Of a DNA stretch of 17,007 nucleotides, positions 9,081 to 17,007 are shown one piece after another. The stretch's first letter is position 1; each line of letters starts with the position of its first letter. Source of the stretch: Smittium mucronatum. Lineage: Eukaryota > Kickxellomycota > Harpellomycetes > Harpellales > Legeriomycetaceae. Position numbers and translations under genes: made by a program. The notes under the pieces are model-generated. The model ran no database searches. It was not told the DNA's origin and was given only the letters and a program-made list of their open reading frames with translations. The stretch is from the NCBI GenBank assembly GCA_001953115.1, contig LSSL01001501.1, positions 1 to 17,007 of the forward strand. The letters are read 5' to 3'.

Positions 9081-9251
9081 TAATTCTTTCCGGGTCCAAA
9101 TTTAAGCCCCAATCGTATTTGTGTAAATTAGCCATTTCAATTAAGCTAACTACTTGATTTATCCAATAGTATACAAATTATATCAGTCTAATGATAACAT
9201 TGAGCAAAAAGTAAAATGAATTTTTTATACCATCTGCCCAGAAAGGGTTAA
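9081..9251. mobile_element. TTAA-flanked MITE-like element, copy C
   Basis: TTAA at both sides (9081-9084 and 9248-9251), with a 163-bp body between. The left end is TTCTTTCCGGG and the right end CCCAGAAAGGG. The interior matches copies A and B: TCCAAATTTAAGCCCCAATC, TATTTGTGTAAATTAGCC, ATCCAATAGTATACAAATTA, CTAATGATAACATTGAG and AAAAAGTAAAATGAATTTTT. The identical length with copy A (163 bp) and near-identical length of copy B (164 bp) argues for a defined element over a chance match. A further TTAACCCTTTTT end lies at 9047 between copies D and C. Confidence 0.65.
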
Positions 9252-9420
9252 ATATAATGCGGTTACTAAATATTTATAAACTATTTTTTATAAATCCTTA
9301 AATCTAGAAAATGGTTTCTAATTTGTAGTTTCAATTTATCCCAGAAAGCGTGCCATAATTTCTGTCACTTCAACGTATCAAGTACCTAATTTTTCTATTT
9401 TTAAATCTATTATTACTAAA

Positions 9421-9526
9421 TCTTTTCAGGACCAAATTCGAAAAAAGTAACACCAATTTCGAAAGAAGTAGGAATGTATTGGATAAAAGTCCAATCAATT
9501 ACAAAAAAAAGTAAATCCAATTTGGG
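9421..9526 (+). repeat. Left arm of a ~1-kb inverted-repeat pair
   Basis: It starts TCTTTTCAGGACCAAATTCG and includes ATTGGATAAAAGTCCAATCA and ACAAAAAAAAGTAAATC. Read on the other strand, 10399-10481 gives the same series (CCTTTTCAGGGCCAAATTGG, ATTGGATAAAAGTCCAGTCA, ACAAAAAAAGTAAATT), with only scattered substitutions. This arm carries an extra internal 21-nt tandem unit (9431-9451 and 9452-9472) that the right arm lacks. The ends may be terminal inverted repeats of one element or two separately inserted copies. Confidence 0.65.
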
Positions 9527-10398
9527 AAGAGCATACTAAATTATTTTTTGCTGAAATTTAACGGTTTCTAAAAGTGTATCCATTCCAAATATCTTTTCAA
9601 AAATATTCTATAATTACGTTTCCATTTAGAATATTTATACTGTAAAGGGTATGTGTTTGGATAATATAGCACGCTATGCAAATAAATCGTGTAAAATTTA
9701 GGCTTCAATATCATTTTCCAAAACTTTTATTATCAATACATTTCAACTCTACCATCGCTAATTGAATAAATTTAAAGACGGATATGCCCATGAAGGCGCA
9801 AATAGTGTTAACCGACTTGTAGAAAATAAATAAAATAATCTTAATGAGATCAAAATTGCAACCAAATATTCATACAAAAGGCATTGATGTGAAATATTCT
9901 GTCAGGTGAATCTAAATAACTGAACATACCGAATTTATTGAGCTTACAGTAAAATTGGGAACATAATTTTTATGAAAAATCTAATAAAAATAACTTCTGG
10001 ATATGTATTATAACTTAAATTTGCATGCTATGAATATACAGTACCTTTTAGACAGTTTATTTATTTAAAGTATTTCTTAAAGGATATTTCTGTAATTTTA
10101 CCAAAATGGTGCATTTTTGATTGAGATTTTTGCTACCTACTGTAATTCATAAACAAAACGTATATTTAGAAAAACGCACGAAAAATGAATCAACTTTGTT
10201 TATTTCTTGCTTAAAACCCCCCAAACTTACCTTTACCCTACGATCCATTCCAGTTTAGCTATTCATTAGCCCAGAAGATAGAATTACAGGGTAAAATATA
10301 AAACCAAGTATCTAATATCTAATCACATCAAATAATTGTTTTAAAAATAGACTTTTTAAATCGAATTCCCAAAAAAGCATAAGCAAAATCAACTAAAT
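9527..10398. other. Interior between the inverted arms, no ORF
   Basis: About 870 bp of AT-rich sequence with no reading frame that looks coding. If the arms are the ends of one element, it is a non-autonomous, ORF-less one. I see nothing else here. Confidence 0.4.
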
Positions 10399-10481
10399 CC
10401 AAATTTAATTTACTTTTTTTGTAATTGACTGGACTTTTATCCAATAAATTCTTACTTTTTTCCAATTTGGCCCTGAAAAGG
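10399..10481 (-). repeat. Right arm of the ~1-kb inverted-repeat pair
   Basis: It is inverted relative to 9421-9526 with roughly 90% identity by eye over the shared ~80 bp. Outside the arms, TATTATTACTA (9408-9418) and TATTGTTACTA (10484-10494) match at 10 of 11 positions in direct orientation. That could be a decayed target-site duplication or chance in AT-rich DNA. Confidence 0.65.
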
Positions 10482-10494
10482 TGTATTGTTACTA

Positions 10495-13400
10495 TTGTTA
10501 AGGGGGTTTTAATAGTAATAGGCCCTTTTTTGCATTCCAATAGACCTTTTTTTCTGGACCTGTGGGGTCATTCTTATAACCAATAATTCACTTTAATTTA
10601 TAGGCATGAATAATGTCATTATTGGTTAAAATTTAATCGTTCGTAGGTATGTTTAAATTTTTGATTTAATTAAAATAATAAATTATTTAGCCCAATAATA
10701 ACGCTTTTAATATTTTCAAAAAAATAAGCCCTCAGATCTAAAAAAAAAGCGTATCTCTTTTGTTATGAAAACCCCTGTAATATAGAATGCGTATATCAGC
10801 CCTAAATTTGAGATCAAACTTTAAATAACTGGAGATTTTTTGATAAATAAGAGCCATCTAAGTTTTCTCAATGAAAAAAACCATGAAAACCCCGTGCTAA
10901 TCAGTTTTAAAGGGGACTTTAATCTTTTAGGATTTCTAATATATATAACCGGCTGTTAAAAAAATGAACTTATTAAATTTGGCTTAAAAAAAATTAAAAT
11001 TAAGTATATAATGGTAAAAAAACTCAGTATTTTCCTATGGTTATTTAATATTGAAAGCGACAGAAAAACACCTTTACAATACATCGAAAATTATAACTAA
11101 TAGATAGATTATATCATAACAGAATTCGAAATAGGAAAAATATATATTCCTTCAGAAAACAACCACTTCCAGTATCTGAATTGCATATTCTTTCGCGGTT
11201 GTAATTATAAACATCTTATGCAACTCCATATGCAATTTAAAAAATTGTTATTTTATGTAAAGTTTAGACAAAACATTATTAAATACTTATTTTTTGCACT
11301 AATTTAAGAGATTTTTTATGAATTATATTAATTATCCGAAATATAAGCTACGACTTAAGCATTCTTATCGAAAAATATATAATTTTTTCTAATGTAAAAT
11401 TTCTAATTTTCTAATTTTGTTACTTAATTACTTTTGGTCCATTAAAATTAAAAATTATGATACAAAGTAGTAATTTGACATCTATTTCAATATTTAACTT
11501 CTTTTTCAATTATTTTTTATTTTTTTGAATTAGAATGATAAATTAAACTCTTAAATTAAAATAATCAAGAATCCATAATAAATTAATTGAAATATAGTAT
11601 AAGATGTTTAAAAAATATGTGTATCTTTTTTAGAAAGTATAAAAACGATCAAACTAAATTATGATATTATATGAAATAAAATGATGTATATAAATTTAGT
11701 AATCGCTTTGCAGTTTCGTTCATAAATAAGGGTGTTATACTTTAATGATTTAATGAAAAAAATACTGTAAAATAAAAATTTTAAATCAAAAAATTTACTT
11801 CTATAAGTTTTTTTTTGATGGGAAACAATATTGATCTATTCTATGCATTGAAAAACATTTCGATGGATTTTTTTTTTGATTTTTATCGCTTATTTTATAC
11901 TAGAAATAGTAAAAATACGTATATATAAAGTGATATACCACAATAAATAAAATTTACATTTTAATATAATTAATTCTTAACAATATAATAATCCGACTTG
12001 GAATTCTTGACATTACTGCTTTTTTTTTTTGTAACATTATTACTCTTTGGATAGAAAATCTTTTTTTTCTTCTATTTATTTTTTCCATTGATACATAAAA
12101 ATAATGCAAAACATAGAATTTCAGTTTATCTAACACTTTTTTCATTATAAATGAAACGTTTTATTGATTTATTTCGTAAAAAATAATGGCAAAAATAATA
12201 ATATTATAAGATTTTTATAGTATAAATTAAAAACTGAAATGAGATTGGTATTCAATTTTGATTAATAAATTTTGTTAAAATCATTCTCACTCAATAAAGA
12301 TGTTTTTTTAAATATGATCAGAATTTTTTTTTTTTTGTTTTATCAGATTACCATAACTAAAAAATTTATCTCAAAGAAATACGAGTTTTATTATTCTGAA
12401 AATAAATATATGATTCAATATTGATGTTCAGAAAATCGGTAATAAATACGAATAAAATCACTTTCAGTAATTAGGTTAAAAAACCCCTAATATAAATTTA
12501 ATAAATTTTAAAATCTCACGAATAAAAACTCGAAATTTTAATTCGCGTATCAGCACATATAACCCACGATCTATAAGTTGGATGTATGTTTTTTTCCTAT
12601 TAAATTTAGAAAGTTAATAATTATTTGTTTATTAAATCTGAATATAAAAAAAATCAAACTTTTATCTATATTGCTAAGGATTTGTTTCGTTAAATACTTA
12701 TTATTTTGATAATGTTATAGAAAAAATTATAGAAAATGTCTCCCGGTATCAAAATTTCTCTATATTAACTTCATTACAGATCTTCAAATAGATTTATTTA
12801 TTTTAATTTGATTTAAACCAAAAAAAAAATTTAATTTTGTGAATGGCTCTGTTGATCAACAATGTTCTTTTAGACTTCTATTCAATGATAAAAAAATGAC
12901 CAGATTATTTATAGATATATTTTTCCTCACATTATAAGATAATATAATATAATCTCTATTTTATATTTAGTCATTTTCTATCTCAAAAACCCCCTTCAAA
13001 TTATCTAATATCTGTTACAGATTCATATTATCTATATGATTAGTCTTAATAGACCTTGAAAATATCTTAGTCAACTCTACTTTTTGGAGTAATCTATATG
13101 AATATAATCTATCTTTTGAAAACTATGAATAAATAATTTTCTAATGGTAAGTTTTAAGCCTTAACTTCGAACATCCCTTTTGCATTTTATATCTTTGTGA
13201 AAAAATAATAACGCTACGAATACCTAGTGCATTAAAATCGTGCGTCTTTTTTATTTTTATAAGCGTTTAGTTATCTGGAAAATTTATATATGCGGTTAAT
13301 AAAAATCAGTTCTTAATACAGAATTTATTATCCAATTCATTTTTATTTAAATTCAATTCATTAACGCCTAATATTCTTAAAAAAAATAATGGATATTATC

Positions 13401-14404
13401 TTTTATTAATTCCATTTAATCTTTGTACAAACGAATTGAATTAGAACTTTTAATTTTTCTTTCCGCTACTATATCGAATAATTAATAACCAATTTTAAAA
13501 ATATAAATAACGTGGGTTTATTACTGGAAAATTCTGTTAATTTAAATTTTTAATGCACAAGAGATACATTTTTAGAAAAAATAATATTTTATCAAGGATA
13601 ATTTTCATAAGACCAGGAAAAAATAGTCTTAGTTATCATTTATGACTCATCATTTATCTTTTCCTTGATAGTTATTTAACTTTAAGGTTCATTTACGATT
13701 TTTGATTTTTAGAATCCAATAGATAAGTAATTTAGGGTACCTTATAATTGAAATAAAAGTGGGTATTAATTTTAGAATTAAATGCAAAATACCTATATCA
13801 GACACTTATGCCTTACAAAAAATCTAGTATAAAAATTTTAATATATTTAAAATCCTTATACTTCATAATTTCATTTGCATATTTTAGTTGCAATTTTCGA
13901 TATTTATATGGCATTGTTAATAGATTAAATTTTGGCTGATTCTATAATGAGTTAATGTTAGCACTAAACTTGGATCGACTTTTTTTTGTTAAAATAAAAT
14001 TTAATGCCATTAATATTTAATTAAGAAAAAGTCTCACTACTCTTAAACTTCTTTTCGATTGACTAGTCTTCAAGAATCTTATGATTATATTTATGTGCAA
14101 AAAAAAAAGATATAAAAGATTATTATAACTATAAAATTTTCTACAACATTTTTTATTTCAATAACAGATTTGTGGGCTCTCTTTATTTTGATACCCACTA
14201 TAAGATAAAAAAATTGAAAGAATTCATGTTTTTTTTGAAATTTCATCAATATATCCAAAAAAATTGATAAAATATTGAGTCTATAAGTATTACTTTAATA
14301 AATTCGGGAATTTTGTTTTTTTTGTGTTTTATTTTTTAATATAATTGTTTGATGTTATAAATGTTAAGATTTGAGCTAATTTAAAATAATATGTATTGTT
14401 TCTA
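10495..14404. other. Gene desert, about 3.9 kb
   Basis: Extremely AT-rich throughout, with many A and T homopolymers (for example near 12021-12030, 12061-12068 and 12326-12337). No frame is longer than about 70 codons, and the few short ones have low-complexity Lys/Asn/Ile/Phe composition typical of random AT-rich DNA. The sequence just before 14405 must include the 3' end of the ankyrin gene transcript. Nothing else can be supported. Confidence 0.5.
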
Positions 14405-15853
14405 TCAAAACTCGTTGGCTTCTATCCATTTAGAAATATCTGAAAAATCGTTAGGTACTTGGGCTGTTATACTCTCACTAATAAGTCTACAAATGTCCTG
14501 CATCCCATTATCTTGAGCATATTTTAACGACTTCATACAATCAATAGTGGGGTCTGCACCATAAGCCAATAGAAAGTGAACAATATCAATACATCCACTT
14601 TGAGTTGCTTTAAACAAAGGCTCTCCATTTCTTGCATTTACATCTGCGCCACAGAAAACCAAAAATTTGACAATATCTATAGATTTATCAACGCATGCAT
14701 TTATAAGCGGGAAGTTGTCGAATACATCGATGTCAATTCCTTTTGACACTAAAAATCTTATGATCTTTATTTCAGATCTTTTGCATGCGTTGATCATCGC
14801 TTCAACTCCACTGCCGCTAAACCTAGCTCCTTTTTTCCAGAGTTTTTCCAACGTTTCAAGACTGCAATACTTACTTGCGATCTCTAAGTAATTTTGGTCA
14901 AAAGTTTTTAATTGCAAACCCTTCTCTAGCAAGGTTTGTACTACGGAATCATGCCCCTTCACAATTGAATATTTTAAAACTGAATCATCACAATCACTAA
15001 TATCAAACCCTTTAAAGTGGAGATGATTTAGCATTTCTGCACGGCCCGCATAGCAACATCTTATTGCAACAGAGACTTTTGGATCTCGGATTTTAAATCC
15101 TAAATCGATCATATTTTTGAAAGTGTCAAGTCTATTATGGTTTATTGCTTTAAAAAGAACCCTATGCATTGCTGATCTTGCTTTAGAATGACCTAATAGG
15201 AACCCCAGCATCTCCAAGGAACTATTATTTTCAAGCTGGAAGATGGACTCGGCTTTGATATAATCAAAATCTAGTTCCTCATGACCGCTTAATTTATGAG
15301 TTTCATTTTGATGAAAGTTGTTTTGAGGTCTTATTTTATAAGCCTCTTGCATGACCCTTATTATATCGATTCTATTCTTTACAATAGCTAAATTCAAAGC
15401 TGCTCCATTGTACTGATTTATTCTTATTAGCGGATGTTTGAAATAATTCCTATTCTCTAACTGGTTATTCTTTGAGGGGTCTTCTGTTGTGCTTTCGCTG
15501 TAAATGCTGACGATTTTCTTAACAAAAAGGGTCAACTGTATGGAAATTAAATTGACCCACCCCTTTTCTATAGCATACATAAACAAGAAATGGTTCATTT
15601 TCTTAAAAAAGGACCCCTTTTTGACCAGTTTAATAACTACATCTTCATTATTCATTATTTTGGGATATCTTCTGAACAAAGTCTCCAATTCAATCTTGGA
15701 GCTGCATTTTTTATGAGTGTTGAGAATAAAGTTGGCTTTAACGCTGTCAATACTTGATATGTCATGAAAATCCCTATTAACTAAAGATAAATTTTTGTTT
15801 CCAGAAAGCACAAAAATACGACTTTTTGTTTGTTGGCTTAGCTTTGAAAACAT
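14405..15853 (-). CDS. F-box-like / ankyrin-repeat protein
   Basis: Intronless 482-aa ORF from ATG 15853 to TGA 14405. Residues 3-45 (KLSQQTKSRIFVLSGNKNLS, then LVNRDFHDISSIDSVKANFI) have the spacing of an F-box-like helix bundle, which in other proteins binds Skp1 in SCF ubiquitin ligases; this assignment is moderate. About eight or nine ankyrin-type repeats follow, starting near 149, 226, 257, 288, 319, 347, 378, 409 and 440. The last ones are clearest, e.g. FPLINACVDKSIDIVKFLVF (381-400) with CGADVNARN, and GEPLFKATQSGCIDIVHFLL (410-429) with AYGADPT. The middle repeats are more degenerate, and a hydrophilic insertion lies at about 115-140. There is no signal peptide or membrane segment, so it is probably cytosolic or nuclear. 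By analogy it would recruit a target through the ankyrin face for ubiquitination. Similar F-box/ankyrin proteins form large families in early-diverging fungi; the target is unknown. Confidence 0.8.
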   Translation of the reverse strand: MFSKLSQQTKSRIFVLSGNKNLSLVNRDFHDISSIDSVKANFILNTHKKCSSKIELETLFRRYPKIMNNEDVVIKLVKKGSFFKKMNHFLFMYAIEKGWVNLISIQLTLFVKKIVSIYSESTTEDPSKNNQLENRNYFKHPLIRINQYNGAALNLAIVKNRIDIIRVMQEAYKIRPQNNFHQNETHKLSGHEELDFDYIKAESIFQLENNSSLEMLGFLLGHSKARSAMHRVLFKAINHNRLDTFKNMIDLGFKIRDPKVSVAIRCCYAGRAEMLNHLHFKGFDISDCDDSVLKYSIVKGHDSVVQTLLEKGLQLKTFDQNYLEIASKYCSLETLEKLWKKGARFSGSGVEAMINACKRSEIKIIRFLVSKGIDIDVFDNFPLINACVDKSIDIVKFLVFCGADVNARNGEPLFKATQSGCIDIVHFLLAYGADPTIDCMKSLKYAQDNGMQDICRLISESITAQVPNDFSDISKWIEANEF

Positions 15854-16680
15854 ATTTTTTAATTATAAATTGTAAGAACTAGCAGTACCAGATGTATATT
15901 TAAATTGAGATAAAAAGTTTTTTATGGAGCAAAGAAATTGAAAAATGGGAGAATATTTCAGTATTTATATATTTTCAAAATAGCAAAAAACAGTTTAAAC
16001 CATTATTACGGTTTAAAAAAGTCCTGGTTAAGTTTAGTACATTCCATCCAAGTTTTATTAATATCAACATCGCCATCATTAGAATTTGGCTTATTAATAG
16101 ATAAGATTTTAGTAGAATACAGACACTAATAAAATAGGATTTATATGATGCTCTTAACCTTGAAATAAAAATAAATCTTCATAAACCAGAAAATCGTTAT
16201 ATGCATTTATAAAAAAATGTCCAAATATGTATAATTATATATATTCATGTTATATTTTTAGACAATTAAATTTTAACAACAATAGAATTATTTTCATATG
16301 ATGTATATATTTGGATTGATTGGTTATAAATTAATTTATATGGCATAACTAACTTCTAAACAGTAAAAAATATCTAGAAATAATTACTATTGAAATATCA
16401 AAAATAAGCTTCTTGAAATAAATTACAAGCAGAGATAAGACAATTAAAAGAGAGCTGGAGATAATTAGTTGTTATGTGGGAAAAAAATAAACTGTTTTGG
16501 TTTATTTTTAGATACCTCAGATTTTAGTTAAACAATATGGAAATCAGAGATATATATTTCTGTAAATAGGATTTAAGATAAAATTCTAAAATACATTTCA
16601 ATACTAAAAGTTTTTATCTATAAATTGATTTTAATTTAGATTATACTTACTCGAAATAGCTTAATAACCAACTTAAATAT
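15854..16680. other. Ankyrin gene upstream region, otherwise gene-free
   Basis: AT-rich, with no ORF on either strand that looks coding; a 63-codon plus-strand frame at 15938 has unremarkable composition and no family resemblance. It should include the ankyrin gene promoter, but no element stands out. Confidence 0.45.
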
Positions 16681-16740
16681 TTAGCCCTTTCTGCACTTGA
16701 AATTATTTAGGATTCCTATTTGTGAACTCAAAAAAAAATT
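16681..16740. repeat. Possible degenerate MITE left end
   Basis: TTAGCCCTTTCTGCACTTGA followed by GATTCCTATTTGTGAAC resembles the left third of the TTAA-flanked family (TTAACCCTTTCC..., CTCCTATTTGyG). No matching GAAAGGGTTAA end was found before the window ends, so it is truncated, diverged, or chance. Confidence 0.35.
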
Positions 16741-17007
16741 ATTCAGTTACAGTAAAAAATCAACCTATTTAAGATAATTTTTTAATCTATTCTTTTCTAC
16801 CGATCAAAAAGTTGGACTATTTTTGATCTTTTAATTTTAAAATTGCCGAGTTAGAAAAGTCATCAATTCTGACTAAAATCATAATCTATTTAAAACAAAT
16901 TTATTTACTATAATTTCCTGAAAAACTGATATATAATGGTGTTTTTGATTTAATTACTATTTTAAAAAATATATTCACAATAAATTTTATTTATTAATTT
17001 TCATGTG
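16741..17007. other. AT-rich window end, nothing recognised
   Basis: No ORF, repeat or RNA gene could be supported to the end of the window. Confidence 0.4.

Noticed and set aside
10328..10540. 70-codon minus-strand frame across the right inverted arm
   Set aside because: It lies over repeat sequence, and the left arm copy does not keep the frame open; no recognisable protein.
11954..12145. 63-codon minus-strand frame
   Set aside because: Lys/Ile-rich translation typical of random AT-rich DNA, no motif.

Overview
This window reads as nuclear DNA from a very AT-rich fungus. The evidence is a cytochrome P450 gene broken by four short GT...AG introns (57-93 nt), a membrane-anchored microsomal-type P450 of the IPGPW/RxGPN fungal kind, an F-box/ankyrin protein of the sort expanded in early-diverging fungi, a retroelement gag remnant with a CCHC zinc knuckle, and long gene-free stretches of roughly 20-25% GC. 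A gut-dwelling trichomycete (Harpellales-like) would fit such composition and gene content. That placement is inference; the sequence itself does not prove it.

Layout. Positions 1-649 (minus) hold part of a LINE-like ORF1/gag protein that runs off the window; its frame closes abruptly at 652, so it looks 5'-truncated, and a pair of direct repeats (693-776) lies beside it. Positions 1142-2245 (minus) encode an intronless, secreted, cysteine-free protein with the fold signature of bacterial periplasmic (ferric-type) solute-binding proteins. Positions 2246-6100 have no recognised gene. They contain an unusual GC-rich island of about 500 bp (3735-4245) with three perfect tetraloop hairpins and no usable ORF, plus two complete copies of a short inverted-repeat element. 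Positions 6101-7980 (minus) encode an apparently intact 523-aa cytochrome P450 in five exons. From 7981 to 10500 there are two more TTAA-flanked elements and a pair of inverted ~85-100-bp repeats about 1 kb apart. Positions 10495-14404 are a gene desert. Positions 14405-15853 (minus) encode a 482-aa F-box-like/ankyrin-repeat protein. The rest, to 17007, is AT-rich and without a gene, apart from one possible repeat end at 16681.

The three complete genes all lie on the minus strand but are kilobases apart and share no pathway that can be inferred; nothing suggests an operon or a biosynthetic cluster. The most coherent hidden structure is a family of ~163-bp elements with inverted ends CCCTTTCCrGG...CCyrGAAAGGG flanked by TTAA. 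This is the pattern expected of piggyBac-type non-autonomous elements (MITEs). Copies lie on both sides of the P450 gene. No transposase is present in the window. The GC-rich island is the least explained object and the best candidate for an undescribed transcript or a decayed gene.
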